Below are positions 8,321-17,417 of a stretch of 64,000 nt of DNA, one piece after another. Source of the stretch: Streptomyces sp. CCM_MD2014 (lineage in GTDB: Bacteria > Actinomycetota > Actinomycetes > Streptomycetales > Streptomycetaceae); assembly GCF_000772045.1 (NCBI RefSeq), contig NZ_CP009754.1, forward strand, positions 6,262,001-6,326,000, read 5' to 3'. The translations under genes were made by a program, and so were the position numbers. Every line of letters begins with the position of its first letter. Within the stretch, counting starts at the first letter, position 1. The notes beneath the pieces were generated by a model. The model saw nothing but the letters and a program-made list of their open reading frames with translations, did not search any database and had not been told where the DNA came from.

Positions 8321-9357
8321 CGGGCGCCGTCCTCGCCGTAGAGCTGGGTGACGACCGACTCGAGCACCTGGTCGGTGCGCGGGCCGTAGTTGAGGAGAAC
8401 GCCGTCCTCGACGGAGACGACGCGGCGGTCCATCCCGGCCGGGGTCTGTGCGACGCCGGGAATCCTCACCAGCCCGTCGACGCCGCCGACGGACTCGAGT
8501 CCCTTGCTCATCACGAGGATCGCGTCCGGCGCGGCCTTCACCAGGGCCTCGCTGGTGATGGCGGTGAAGTCCTTCCCGAGGCCGGAGGCGGCACCCGCGT
8601 CCACCGCCCCGGCCGCCTCGATCAGCGAACCGGCGCCGGAGTCCTCGCCGCCGATGAGGTAGACGGAGGCCGAGCCGCGCAGGTACAGGAAGGCCACCCG
8701 CGGCTTCTCCCCGTGCGGAACCTCCGCGCGTACGGCCTCGATCCGCTGCTCCGAGCGCCGGGTCAGTTCCTTCCCGGCCGCCGGTACGCCGAGGGCGCCG
8801 GCGACCGCCCGGATGCGCGGTCCCACGTCGTCCAGGCCCTTCGCCGCCTCGACGAAGACCACCGGGACCCCGGCGGCGCGGATCTGGTCCACCGCCTCCC
8901 GGGGCCCCGTGGTGGTCTCGGCGAGCACCAGGTCGGGCTTCAGGGACAGCACGCTCTCGGCGGAGACGTCGTGACCCCGGGTCACCACGGGGAGCCGCGC
9001 CGCCTGTTCGAAGGTGGCGGTGACGTCCCGGGCGACGACCCGGCCGCCGAGCCCGAGCGTGAAGACGATCTCGCTGAGGCTGCCGGAGAGGGGGACGACC
9101 CGCTCGGCGCCCTTCACCGTCACCCGCTCCCCGTCGGCGGACCGCACGGTCACCGGGAGCCGGGGCTCGGGTCGCCGCGCGAGCGGTTCGACCCGGTTCG
9201 CGACGGACCCCTCGGCCCGGACGGCCGCCGAGTCGGCCCCGGCGCCGGACGCGGCCCCGGAGGCCGCCGGGGAGGAGCCTCCGCATCCGGTCGCGGTCAG
9301 GGTGAGGGCGAGCACGGACAGCAGTGCTCCCGCCAGTCGGTTGCGCAAGCGTCGCAC
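8317..9357 (-). CDS. hmuT: Heme-binding lipoprotein of the HmuTUV importer
   Basis: A 346-residue substrate-binding lipoprotein of the cluster A-III/TroA-like fold. The signal peptide has lipobox LTATGC (Cys at about residue 25), followed by a Ser/Ala-rich tether. Domain features include ERVVPLSGSLSEIVFTLGLG, KPDLVLAETT and PDAILVMSKGLESVGG, typical of corynebacterial HmuT. It takes heme from the HtaA proteins encoded divergently at 9459 and passes it to HmuU. The strong iron box at 9405–9423 lies 48 bp upstream. Confidence 0.9.
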   Translation of the reverse strand: MRRLRNRLAGALLSVLALTLTATGCGGSSPAASGAASGAGADSAAVRAEGSVANRVEPLARRPEPRLPVTVRSADGERVTVKGAERVVPLSGSLSEIVFTLGLGGRVVARDVTATFEQAARLPVVTRGHDVSAESVLSLKPDLVLAETTTGPREAVDQIRAAGVPVVFVEAAKGLDDVGPRIRAVAGALGVPAAGKELTRRSEQRIEAVRAEVPHGEKPRVAFLYLRGSASVYLIGGEDSGAGSLIEAAGAVDAGAASGLGKDFTAITSEALVKAAPDAILVMSKGLESVGGVDGLVRIPGVAQTPAGMDRRVVSVEDGVLLNYGPRTDQVLESVVTQLYGEDGAR

Positions 9358-9404
9358 GGTTCCGTCCCGTCCTTTCGTCGACTGCCGTATCAGTCCAGCA
9401 GAGC

Positions 9405-9423
9405 TTAGGTTAGCCTTGCCTTA
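9405..9423. promoter_or_regulatory. Strong iron box between hmuT and the HtaA genes
   Basis: TTAGGTTAGCCTTGCCTTA matches the Streptomyces DmdR1/IdeR 19-bp box very well (TTAGGTTAG at the left, CCT-A at the right). It lies between hmuT (start 9357, −) and the first HtaA gene (start 9459, +), so one iron-dependent repressor can shut off both directions. Confidence 0.85.
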
Positions 9424-9458
9424 CTTCGCTACCGGCCCCCCGATCCGGAGGAACTCGC

Positions 9459-10892
9459 ATGCCCGCCCGCCTTCGCGCCCTGGTCACCGTGGTGTGCGCG
9501 GCCGTTCTCGGCGCCCTGCTGCCCGTGACCGCCGCCCACGCCGAGAACCGGACCGTGCGGGGCGGACGGCTCGACTGGGGCGTCAAGTCCTCCTTCCAGA
9601 GCTATGTCACCGGGCCCGTCGCGAAGGGGAGTTACTCCCTGACCGGGGGAGTGGCGACCGTCGGCGGCAGCGCCTTCCGCTTCCACTCGGCGACCGGCAC
9701 CTACGACCCCGCCACCGGCGCGTTCCGCGCCGCCTTCTCGGGCGGCGTGCACTTCCTCGGCCACCGCACGAGCGGCGGCGCCCACCAGCTCGACCTCACC
9801 CTCAGCCGTCCCACCGTGAGCGTCTCCGGCGCCACCGGCACGCTCCACGTGGACGTCACCAGCAGGGCGAAGGACACCGGGACGGTCACGACGTCCCGTC
9901 AGGTGCCCTTCGCCTCCCTCTCCCTCGGCGGCATCGACATGCGGGGCGGCGGCGGCACCGTCACCCTGAACAACCTCCCCGCCACCCTCACCGCCGAGGG
10001 CGCCCGCTCCTTCGCCGGGTACTACACCGCCGGCACCGCGCTCGACCCGGTGAGCCTGTCCGCCGACGTCGAGGCGCCCGCGTCGCGGCGGGAGAAGCAG
10101 CCGACGGCGACGTCCTCGCCGTCCGCCGACTCACCGGTGCCCACGAGGACGGCGGGCGGCGCGATCCGGGACGGCGCCGTCGACTGGGGTGTGCGCCGCA
10201 CCTTCCGCGAATACGTCACCGGTGACATCGCCGACGGCGCGTGGGCCCTGTCCGCGGGCGCCCAGGACGGCGGCGCGCTCTTCCGCTTCCCCGGCGGCGA
10301 GGGCACGTACCGGGACGGCGAACTCACCGCCGACTTCGAGGGTGCGGTGCGCTTCACCGGCGCCCACGGCCTCGACCTGACCCTCAGCGGCGTACGGGCC
10401 GCCGTGAAGGACGGCAAGGGCACGCTGTACGCCGACGTGACGAGCCCGGACGCCGCGGAGAAGAAGGTGCCCCTGGTCACCTTCACCGCCGGCGAACCGA
10501 AACCCGCCGACGGCCTGGTGAAGTTCACCGAGGCCCCCGCGAAGCTCACCGCACGCGGCGCCGAGGCCTTCGGCGGCCTGTACCGGGCGGGCACCGAAAT
10601 GGACCCGGTGTCCCTGGCCGTCGCCCTCACCGCCGACGCGGAACTGCCCGCCCTGCCCGACCTCGGCAGCGATCCCGCCCCGAGCGTGAGTCCGCAGCCG
10701 ACACAGACCACCGCCCCGGACACCTCCGCCGCGCCCGTCGCGAGCACCGCCGACGACGACGGCTTCCCCGCACTTCCCGTCTCCCTCGCGGCCGGCGCCC
10801 TGCTGCTCGCGGCCGCGGCCCTCGTGGCCGTCGCCCTCCGCAGGCGCCGCGCCCGGCCCGCCGCGTCCCCCTCGGACCCGGACCAGGGCTGA
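9459..10892 (+). CDS. Secreted, membrane-anchored heme-binding protein with two HtaA domains
   Basis: A 477-residue protein. The signal peptide ends near AHA (residue 27). Two HtaA-type domains follow, at about residues 33–190 and 225–385; each begins with a [LV]DWGV[KR].[ST]F..YV.G motif and contains F.F..[AG].GTY. A disordered linker precedes a C-terminal membrane helix and the basic tail LRRRRARP. HtaA domains bind heme from host proteins in corynebacteria. It follows the iron box at 9405 and is 38 bp ahead of the second HtaA gene, so they probably share a transcript. Confidence 0.88.
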   Translation: MPARLRALVTVVCAAVLGALLPVTAAHAENRTVRGGRLDWGVKSSFQSYVTGPVAKGSYSLTGGVATVGGSAFRFHSATGTYDPATGAFRAAFSGGVHFLGHRTSGGAHQLDLTLSRPTVSVSGATGTLHVDVTSRAKDTGTVTTSRQVPFASLSLGGIDMRGGGGTVTLNNLPATLTAEGARSFAGYYTAGTALDPVSLSADVEAPASRREKQPTATSSPSADSPVPTRTAGGAIRDGAVDWGVRRTFREYVTGDIADGAWALSAGAQDGGALFRFPGGEGTYRDGELTADFEGAVRFTGAHGLDLTLSGVRAAVKDGKGTLYADVTSPDAAEKKVPLVTFTAGEPKPADGLVKFTEAPAKLTARGAEAFGGLYRAGTEMDPVSLAVALTADAELPALPDLGSDPAPSVSPQPTQTTAPDTSAAPVASTADDDGFPALPVSLAAGALLLAAAALVAVALRRRRARPAASPSDPDQG

Positions 10893-10930
10893 CCACTCCC
10901 GACACCACCGACAGCCAGGAGAACCGAGCC

Positions 10931-12541
10931 ATGCCCGTCAGACGACGCCGCTCCACCGCACTCGCCGCCGCCGTCGCCACGGCCACCGCCCTCGGCGCGA
11001 CCGCGCTCGCCGCACTGGGCGGCGCCACCACCGCCTCGGCGGCCGAAGCCCCGCTCGCCGACTACGAGTTGACCTGGGGGATCAAGCAGTCCTACCGGAC
11101 GTACGTCGGCATGTTCGGCAGCTTCACCGCCTCCGAGGGCGCCGGCCAGGCCGCGGGCAACGGCGCCTTCACCTTCACCGGGGGCACCGGCACCTACGAC
11201 ACCACGGCGCACACCGTCGACCTCGCCTTCCAGGGCAAGCTGGTGAGCGCCTCCGCCGCGCACCACTTCGAGGTCACGCTCACCGACGTGCGCTTCGACA
11301 GCGGCGCCGGTGAGATCACCGCCGACGTGACCACGGTCGACACCTCCGGCGCGACGCCCACCAAGAAGGGCGACGACGTGCCGCTCGCCAAGGTCGCCGT
11401 GACCCGCGCGATGACCGGCATGGCGACCACCCTCACCGCCGAGGCGGGCGAGTACCTCGGCAGCGCGGGCTACGCGGGCGCGGCGGGAGACCCGCTGACG
11501 GTGGTCAGGAAGACGCCGCCGACCACGGAGCCCACCACCGGGCCCACCACCGGGCCCACGACCGGGCCCACCACCGGTCCCACGACCGGTCCCACCGGAG
11601 AACCCACCACCCCGGAAGCCTCCGAGGAGCCGACCACCGACCCGGAACCGACCGGCCCGCAGACCACGCCGGCCACCCGGGAGCCGAGCCCCGCGACGAG
11701 CACCAGCGCCTCGCCCTCCGCGCCCGCGAGCACGGCCCCCGCCAAGGGCGAGATCGCCGACGGCACCCTCGGCTGGGGCGTGAAGGAGTCCTTCCGCGCC
11801 TACGTCGTCGGCAACGTCGCCAAGGGCCGGGTCACCGTCTCCGGCGGTGCCGCCCAGGCCGCCGGGAACGGCGCGTTCACCTTCAAGGACGCCACCGGCA
11901 CCTACGACACCGACGCCGGCAAGCTGACCGCCGCCTACAAGGGCGCCGTCAACTTCAGGGGCCACGAGTCGGGCGGCACCTACGGCCTCGACCTGACGCT
12001 GAGCAACCTCAAGGCCACTCTCGACGGCGGCACCGGCACGCTCAGCGCCGATGTGAACAGCCTCGGCACGCAGACCAAGGGCGTGGTGCTGGCCGACCTC
12101 GAGGCGAAGTCCGGCGACCTGGAGGCCGCACGGGACGTCATCACCGTGGACGACGTCGCCGCCACGCTCACCGCGGCCGGCGCCAAGGCCTTCGGCGACT
12201 TCTACCAGGCGGGCACCGCGCTCGACACCGTCGACCTGTCGGTGGCCCTCAGCGACGACGCCCGGCTGCCGGACGGCGACGGCTCGGACACGTCCGGCGG
12301 CTCCGGCACGGCGGGCGGCTCCACCGGCGGGGGCACGGACACCGCCGCAGGCACCGGATCGACCGTCGGCGGCACCGGCACGACCACCGGCGGTTCCCTC
12401 GGCGGCGGCAGCCTCGCCTCCACCGGCTCGGACATACCCGGCCCGGCGCTGGGCGCGGCGGCCGGCGCCGCGGTCGTGGCCGGCGCGGGCACGGTGTACG
12501 CGACGCGCAGGCGGCGGACCCAGGGGCGGTCCGCCGAGTAA
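10931..12541 (+). CDS. Cell-wall heme-binding protein with two HtaA domains and an LAXTG sorting signal
   Basis: A 536-residue protein. The signal peptide ends at ASA (about residue 37). HtaA domain 1 (about 45–195) contains LTWGIKQSYRTYV. A Thr/Pro linker with TTGP repeats (about 200–270) separates it from domain 2 (about 275–430), which contains LGWGVKESFRAYVVG. The C-terminus is a complete sortase-E type signal: LASTG, a hydrophobic segment, then TRRRRTQGR. It is therefore expected on the cell wall, passing heme to the first HtaA protein and HmuT. Start ATG 10931, 38 bp after the upstream gene. Confidence 0.9.
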   Translation: MPVRRRRSTALAAAVATATALGATALAALGGATTASAAEAPLADYELTWGIKQSYRTYVGMFGSFTASEGAGQAAGNGAFTFTGGTGTYDTTAHTVDLAFQGKLVSASAAHHFEVTLTDVRFDSGAGEITADVTTVDTSGATPTKKGDDVPLAKVAVTRAMTGMATTLTAEAGEYLGSAGYAGAAGDPLTVVRKTPPTTEPTTGPTTGPTTGPTTGPTTGPTGEPTTPEASEEPTTDPEPTGPQTTPATREPSPATSTSASPSAPASTAPAKGEIADGTLGWGVKESFRAYVVGNVAKGRVTVSGGAAQAAGNGAFTFKDATGTYDTDAGKLTAAYKGAVNFRGHESGGTYGLDLTLSNLKATLDGGTGTLSADVNSLGTQTKGVVLADLEAKSGDLEAARDVITVDDVAATLTAAGAKAFGDFYQAGTALDTVDLSVALSDDARLPDGDGSDTSGGSGTAGGSTGGGTDTAAGTGSTVGGTGTTTGGSLGGGSLASTGSDIPGPALGAAAGAAVVAGAGTVYATRRRRTQGRSAE

Positions 12542-12582
12542 TCCCTTGCGGGCCGGGGCGGCTGGGACCCGATACTGGCCGC

Positions 12583-13422
12583 ATGGAGCGGGCGGTGCGG
12601 GAAGCGACCGGGGGACCCCTGGTCCTGGACGTCCGGGGCCGCCCCGGCCCGCCACCGCTGCGCTTCGTCCGGGCCCGGGACGGCGGTCCGCCCACGCTCC
12701 ACCAGGACGACCGCCCCCTCACCCGGGCCCGGTGGCACGGCGACGGCTGCTGTCGCGAGCTGCGCCTGCGCCGCCTGCCCGGCCACCGCTCCCCGCTTCC
12801 GCCCCTGCGCGCCGCGTGGATGCGTACCGCGGACACCGACTGGCGCCACCGCTGCGCCCGGTGGCTGGAGGACACCCCCCACGGGCCGCTGCACGACGGA
12901 CGCTGGTCGCTCACGGCACGCGCGTCGTTCGCTCCGGGAATCTGGAGCGCGGACTTCGTACGGGACTGGCCCGACACCGTCCTCGAACTGCTCTGCGGAG
13001 GCGGCTGGCACGGCGTCCTGCCCCTGCGCCCGCTCTCCCCGCCCGACGCGCCGCGCGTGAAGGCGTACCGCAAGCACGCCCGGGACGGCACGCTCGCCCC
13101 GGTCCTCCTGTGGTGGGTGTCCTTCCTCGACGGCTGGCTGATCCTGGACGGGCACGACCGGGCCGTGGCGGCGCTGGCGGAGGGCACCGAACCGGCCTGC
13201 ACGGTGCTGGCCCGGCTGCCGGACGAGACGGAGTGGCGCCGGACCGCCGACGCGGTCGCCGAGGGGCACGCGGAGCGGATGTCCCGGCTGTCGGAGCACC
13301 CCGCCGGACCGGGAACCGAACGCCAACGCGCCGCCCTGGAGCGCGGGTACGCGGACGCGCTCGCCGCCCTCCCGTACGACGAGAGCCCCACCCCGCTCTG
13401 GCCGCCCGCGGACGATGCTTGA
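12583..13422 (+). CDS. Conserved hypothetical protein (279 aa)
   Basis: A 279-residue cytoplasmic protein without signal peptide or membrane segment. It is rich in Trp and Arg (WRHRCARWLEDTP, WHGVLPLRPLS, LLWWVSFLDGWLILDGHDRAVAALAEG). The last stretch resembles substrate-binding segments of ParB/sulfiredoxin-like or knottin-unrelated folds, but I cannot assign a family. Third-position GC is high, so it is a true gene. It ends 8 bp before the PhzF-like gene and is probably cotranscribed with it. No role in heme uptake can be claimed. Confidence 0.7.
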   Translation: MERAVREATGGPLVLDVRGRPGPPPLRFVRARDGGPPTLHQDDRPLTRARWHGDGCCRELRLRRLPGHRSPLPPLRAAWMRTADTDWRHRCARWLEDTPHGPLHDGRWSLTARASFAPGIWSADFVRDWPDTVLELLCGGGWHGVLPLRPLSPPDAPRVKAYRKHARDGTLAPVLLWWVSFLDGWLILDGHDRAVAALAEGTEPACTVLARLPDETEWRRTADAVAEGHAERMSRLSEHPAGPGTERQRAALERGYADALAALPYDESPTPLWPPADDA

Positions 13423-13430
13423 ATGCCCCG

Positions 13431-14075
13431 GTGACCGACTACGACGTGCTGCGCGTCTTCTGCGCGCCCAACGGCGGATACGGCAACGAACTGGGCGTCG
13501 TCCGGGACGGATCCGTACTGCCGGAGCCCGAGCGGCGGCAGGAGCTGGCCGCCAAACTCGGCTTCAGCGAGACCGTGTTCGTCGACGACCCCGAGCGCGG
13601 CGTCGTCGACATCTACACGCCCACCCTGCGGCTGCCCTTCGCCGGCCACCCCTGCGTCGGCACCGCGTGGCTGCTCGACGTGCCCGAACTCGTCACGCGG
13701 GCCGGGGTGGTGGGCGCCCGGCTCGACGGCGAGTTCAGCTGGATCGAGGCCCGGCCCGAGTGGGCCACGCCGCGCACCCTGCGCCAGTACGCCACCGTCG
13801 CCGAGGTCGACGACCTCCCCGTGCCCCCGAAAGGGGAGTGGGTCTACGCCTGGGCGTGGGAGGACGAGGCGGCGGGCCGGGTGCGCGCCCGCGCCTTCCC
13901 GGGGCGCGACGACGGCATCGACGAGGACGAGGCGACCGGGGCGGCGGCGCTGCTGCTGACCGCACGGCTGGGCCGCGCCCTCAACATCACCCAGGGCGTC
14001 GGCTCCCAGATCCTCACCGCTCCGCAGCCCGAGGGCTGGGTCGAGATCGGCGGGCGGGTGCGCCTGGAGCGGTGA
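13431..14075 (+). CDS. PhzF-family isomerase/epimerase-like protein
   Basis: A 214-residue protein starting VTDYDVLRVFCAPNGGYGNELGVV, with FAGHPCVGTAWLL near residue 65 and EATGAAALLLTARLG near residue 170; these are the PhzF/DapF-like fold motifs. It is shorter than classical PhzF (about 260–300 residues). The Glu of the usual N-terminal active site is seen only as GNELG. The substrate is unknown. GTG 13431 is chosen because it follows the previous stop closely. It is convergent with hmuO, with a 1-bp gap. Confidence 0.8.
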   Translation: MTDYDVLRVFCAPNGGYGNELGVVRDGSVLPEPERRQELAAKLGFSETVFVDDPERGVVDIYTPTLRLPFAGHPCVGTAWLLDVPELVTRAGVVGARLDGEFSWIEARPEWATPRTLRQYATVAEVDDLPVPPKGEWVYAWAWEDEAAGRVRARAFPGRDDGIDEDEATGAAALLLTARLGRALNITQGVGSQILTAPQPEGWVEIGGRVRLER

Positions 14076-14076
14076 C

Positions 14077-14724
14077 TCAGGCGGACAGCGGGAACTCCTC
14101 GCCGAGCGCCCGGAAGACCGCCGTGTTCAGGGCGAAGGCGCGCTTGCACTCGGCGACGACCCGCTGCTTCTCCAGGTCGTCCGCGCGGATGCCGTCCAGC
14201 AGGTCGCGGTACTCCCGCTTGAAGGCGGCCGGGTTGGAGATCTCCTCGAAGACGTAGAAGCGGACCCCGTCGCCCTTCCTGGCGAAGCCCCAGGTCCGTT
14301 CGGCCTTGTCGCGGATGATCTGCCCGCCCGACAGGTCGCCGAGATAGCGCGTGTAGTGGTGGGCGACGTACCCCGCCGGCCACTCCTCGGCGCACTCGCG
14401 CACCCGGGCCGCGTACGCCTCGGTCGCGGGCAGGGCGGTCAGCCCCGCGCGCCAGTCCGCGCCGCGCAGGTGCGCCAGGTCCCGCTCCAGTGAGGCCAGC
14501 CGCAGCAGCTCCGGCCGGACGAACGGTCCGGCCACCGGGTCGGTCGCCAGCCGGCCTGCGGCGGTCTCCAGGGCTTCGTAGACGAACCACAGCTGCTCGG
14601 TGTAGCGCGCGTACGCGTCGACGCCGAGCCGGCCGCCGAGCAGGTCGCTCATGAACGTCGAGGTCTCCGCCTCCACGTGCTGCTCGTGGGAAGCGGTGCG
14701 GATGAGCGTCGAGAAGGAGTCCAT
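14077..14724 (-). CDS. hmuO: Heme oxygenase (biliverdin-forming)
   Basis: A 215-residue heme oxygenase of the HmuO/HO-1 family. The proximal heme-ligand His is in the N-terminal stretch TASHEQHVEAET, and the family signature HHYTRYLGDLSGGQ lies near residues 122–135 (distal helix with the GxxxG-type Gly). It opens heme with oxygen to biliverdin, CO and ferrous iron, completing the HtaA–HmuTUV pathway. The iron box at 14738–14756 lies just upstream of the ATG at 14724, so expression is expected only in low iron. Confidence 0.93.
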   Translation of the reverse strand: MDSFSTLIRTASHEQHVEAETSTFMSDLLGGRLGVDAYARYTEQLWFVYEALETAAGRLATDPVAGPFVRPELLRLASLERDLAHLRGADWRAGLTALPATEAYAARVRECAEEWPAGYVAHHYTRYLGDLSGGQIIRDKAERTWGFARKGDGVRFYVFEEISNPAAFKREYRDLLDGIRADDLEKQRVVAECKRAFALNTAVFRALGEEFPLSA

Positions 14725-14737
14725 GAGCGTGATTTTC

Positions 14738-14756
14738 TATGGTTAGGCTTACCTAA
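14738..14756. promoter_or_regulatory. Iron box upstream of hmuO
   Basis: TATGGTTAGGCTTACCTAA (reverse: TTAGGTAAGCCTAACCATA) matches the DmdR/IdeR box with both TTAGG and CCTAA halves. It is 14 bp from the hmuO start codon, where a bound repressor would block initiation. Confidence 0.8.
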
Positions 14757-14810
14757 GTCAATAGGCTTGCCGACGGACTGTCGGTAAAAGCGTACCCACC
14801 CGGACGCGAA

Positions 14811-14840
14811 ACGGCCCGCCCTCCGGGGAGAGCGGGCCGT
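14811..14840 (-). terminator. Hairpin after map
   Basis: A 9-bp perfect stem, ACGGCCCGC (14811–14819) and GCGGGCCGT (14832–14840), with a 12-base loop, about 30 bp past the map stop codon. It is GC-rich with no U-tract, as is usual for Streptomyces terminators. Confidence 0.6.
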
Positions 14841-14870
14841 CGAACGAGGTGCGACGTGTATCGGTGTCTG

Positions 14871-15728
14871 TCAGGGCAGCGTCAGGATGTCCGCGCCCGA
14901 GTCCGTCACCACCAGCGTGTGCTCGAACTGCGCCGTGCGCCTGCGGTCCTTCGTCACGACCGTCCAGCCGTCGTCCCACATGTCGTACTCGTGGGTCCCC
15001 AGCGTCAGCATCGGCTCGATCGTGAAGGTCATCCCGGGCTGCATGACGGTCGTCGCGTGCGGGCTGTCGTAGTGCGGGACGATGAGCCCGGAGTGGAACG
15101 ACGTGTTGATGCCGTGGCCGGTGAAGTCCCGCACCACCCCGTACCCGAACCGCTTCGCGTACGACTCGATGACCCGGCCGATGATGTTGATCTGCCGGCC
15201 CGGCTTGACCGCCTTGATCGCGCGGGCCAGCGACTCCCGGGTCCGCTCGACCAGCAGCCGGCTCTCCTCGTCCACGTCGCCGACCAGGTAGGTCGCGTTG
15301 TTGTCGCCGTGCACGCCGCCGATGTACGCCGTCACGTCCAGGTTCACGATGTCGCCGTCGCGCAGCACCGTGGAGTCGGGGATGCCGTGGCAGATGACCT
15401 CGTTGACCGAGCTGCACAGGGACTTGGGGTAGCCCCGGTAGCCGAGCGTGGACGGGTAGGCGCCGTGGTCGCACATGTACTCGTGTGCCACCCGGTCCAG
15501 TTCGTCCGTCGTCACGCCGGGCGCGATGTGCTTCGCGGCCTCCTCCATCGCCCGCGCCGCGATCCGCCCGGCCACGCGCATCGCCTCGACGGTCTCGGGT
15601 GTCTGCACCTCCGGACCGGTGTACGGCGTCGGCGCGGGTTTGCCGACGTACTCGGGCCTGCGGATGTTTCCGGGCACGGAACGGGTGGGGGACAGCTCCC
15701 CTGGGACGAGCAGCGACTGGCCAGACAT
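14871..15728 (-). CDS. map: Methionine aminopeptidase, type I
   Basis: A 285-residue M24A peptidase that removes N-terminal Met from new proteins. The metal ligands are visible in family order: D in [16 protein letters not shown] (two Asp), H in [12 protein letters not shown] in FTIEPML and E in FEHTLVVT. The N-terminal extension of about 40 residues ([12 protein letters not shown]) is typical of actinobacterial MapA/MapB forms. It diverges from the small gene at 15786. Streptomyces usually carry more than one map copy, so this need not be essential. Confidence 0.95.
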   Translation of the reverse strand: MSGQSLLVPGELSPTRSVPGNIRRPEYVGKPAPTPYTGPEVQTPETVEAMRVAGRIAARAMEEAAKHIAPGVTTDELDRVAHEYMCDHGAYPSTLGYRGYPKSLCSSVNEVICHGIPDSTVLRDGDIVNLDVTAYIGGVHGDNNATYLVGDVDEESRLLVERTRESLARAIKAVKPGRQINIIGRVIESYAKRFGYGVVRDFTGHGINTSFHSGLIVPHYDSPHATTVMQPGMTFTIEPMLTLGTHEYDMWDDGWTVVTKDRRRTAQFEHTLVVTDSGADILTLP

Positions 15729-15785
15729 GCAGCGAGTCTAACCAGCACGCATGGGGGAACATGTCGGTGGCGAGAGGAGCTGTCC

Positions 15786-16028
15786 ATGGCCCTGTTCAAG
15801 AAGCGCACGGTCGGCAAACCGGGCGAGTGGTACTACTGCCTGGAGCACCGGAAGGTCGAGGAGGGCCCGGACTGCCCGGGCCGGGACCGCTTCGGGCCGT
15901 ACGCCTCCCGCACGGAGGCCGAGCACGCGATGCAGACGGCCCGCGAGCGCAACCTCGAGTGGGAGAACGACCCCAAGTGGCACGACGCCTCCCCGACGGG
16001 AAGCGCCGACGGCGACCGGGACGACTGA
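15786..16028 (+). CDS. Small conserved hydrophilic protein (80 aa)
   Basis: An 80-residue protein beginning MALFKKRTVGKPGEWYYCLEHRK…, with two Cys (WYYCLEH and GPDCPGRDR) and FGPYASRTEAEHAM followed by a charged tail. Such short proteins next to map are conserved in streptomycetes with unknown function; the FGPY-S-EA pattern is reminiscent of SPOR-like or methionine-aminopeptidase-associated small proteins. GAGGAG lies 6 bases before ATG 15786. It is not exported and not membrane-bound. Confidence 0.75.
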   Translation: MALFKKRTVGKPGEWYYCLEHRKVEEGPDCPGRDRFGPYASRTEAEHAMQTARERNLEWENDPKWHDASPTGSADGDRDD

Positions 16029-16061
16029 GCAGGCGCGGAGCCGGCCGCGCGCGCGGGCCGC

Positions 16062-17417
16062 TCACCCGCTCGCGGCGTCGGCTGCGCGCCTCTCGCGCAG
16101 CCGCACCGCGTGCTCGTTCGTCCGCGCGTCGTACGTCATCATCGTCGGCAGGCACAGCGCCAGCAGCCCCACCGCGCCCGCGCACAGCAGCCCGCCCGAC
16201 CACACCGAGGCCCGCACCCCGGCGAGCGCGGCCGTGCCGCCCGCCCGGACCTGGCCGAGCTGCGGGCCCACCGAGTACGACAGCAGCTCGATCCCGGCGA
16301 GCCGGCCGCGCAGCTCGTCCGGGACGGTCTGGTTCCACATCGCGCTGCGGAAGACGCCGCTGACCATGTCGCAGGCCCCGGCGAGGACGAAGCACAGCAG
16401 CACCAGCCACACGTTCCCGGCGAAGCCCGCGGCGGCGATCGCCAGACCCCACCCGGCCGCCGCCAGCACCACCATCCGCCCGTGCCGGTGCACCCGCGAG
16501 GTCCAGCCGCTGCTCACGCTCACCAGCAACGAGCCCGCCGGGATCGCCGCGTACATCATGCCGAGCGACCACTCGGCGTCCAACTCGTCGGCCAGGAACG
16601 GCAGTACCGCGAGCGGCATCGCCAGCAGCATCGCCGCGACGTCGACCGCGTACGTGCCCAGCAGTTCCTTGCGGCTCCACGCGTACCGGGCGCCCTCGGC
16701 GATCGCCGCCCACGACGGCCTGCCCGCCTCGTGCGAGGCCGGGGAGGAGGCGAGGCCCGCCACCAGGGCCACGGAGGCGGCGAAGGTGGCCAGGTCCACC
16801 GCGTACGCCCAGCCGAGACCCGCGTACGCCACCACCACGCCGGCCAGCGCCGGTCCGGCGATGCCGCCGACCTGCCAGCGCAGCGCGTTCAGCGAGGCGG
16901 CGGCGGGCAGGTGCTCGTGGGCCACGATCCGCGGGATCAGCGAGTCCAGGGCCGGGCGCTGGACCGCGCCCAGCGCCGAGGTGAACGCGGCGATCACGTA
17001 CAGCGGCCACACGGCCGGGCTCGGCAGCAGCGCGTTGACCAGCAGCGCCGCGCACAGCACGCCCTGACCGGCCTCCGTCCACACGATCAGCTTCCGCTTG
17101 TCCCAGGCGTCGGCCAGCGCGCCGCCGTACAGCCCGAAGACCACCAGCGGCACCAGCTCCACGGCACCGATCGCGCCGACCGCCGCCGCCGACCCCGTCA
17201 GCTCCTTGATCTGCACCGGAAGCGCGACGAACGTCAGGAAGCTCCCGAAGTTCGTGATCAGACCGGAGACCCACAGCCGCCGGAAGTCCCGGGAGGCCCG
17301 CCAGGGGGAGAGGTCGGGCAGCAGGGCGCGCAGGCCGGCGGGCGGATCGGCGGGCGTGCCCGTGGGGCTGCCGGCGGGGGCGTCGGCGGGTGTGTCGGTG
17401 GGGGAGGTCTCGGTCAC
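16062..17417 (-). CDS. MFS transporter, EntS/DUF894-like
   Basis: A 451-residue major facilitator with about twelve membrane segments. It fits the EntS-like (MFS_3) group by motifs such as LWVSGLITNFGSFLTFVALP (TM1), a short cytoplasmic loop DAWDKRKLI after TM2, and RGRLAGIELL between the halves. Members export siderophores or drugs. The nearby iron genes hint at a siderophore, but there is no iron box in front of it. A Thr/Pro-rich N-terminal stretch precedes TM1. It is convergent with the gene at 15786. Confidence 0.85.
   Translation of the reverse strand: MTETSPTDTPADAPAGSPTGTPADPPAGLRALLPDLSPWRASRDFRRLWVSGLITNFGSFLTFVALPVQIKELTGSAAAVGAIGAVELVPLVVFGLYGGALADAWDKRKLIVWTEAGQGVLCAALLVNALLPSPAVWPLYVIAAFTSALGAVQRPALDSLIPRIVAHEHLPAAASLNALRWQVGGIAGPALAGVVVAYAGLGWAYAVDLATFAASVALVAGLASSPASHEAGRPSWAAIAEGARYAWSRKELLGTYAVDVAAMLLAMPLAVLPFLADELDAEWSLGMMYAAIPAGSLLVSVSSGWTSRVHRHGRMVVLAAAGWGLAIAAAGFAGNVWLVLLCFVLAGACDMVSGVFRSAMWNQTVPDELRGRLAGIELLSYSVGPQLGQVRAGGTAALAGVRASVWSGGLLCAGAVGLLALCLPTMMTYDARTNEHAVRLRERRAADAASG

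Noticed and set aside
11521-11600. GGGCCCACCACC-type tandem repeats as a regulatory minisatellite
   Set aside because: They are in frame and encode the Thr/Gly/Pro linker of the wall HtaA protein.
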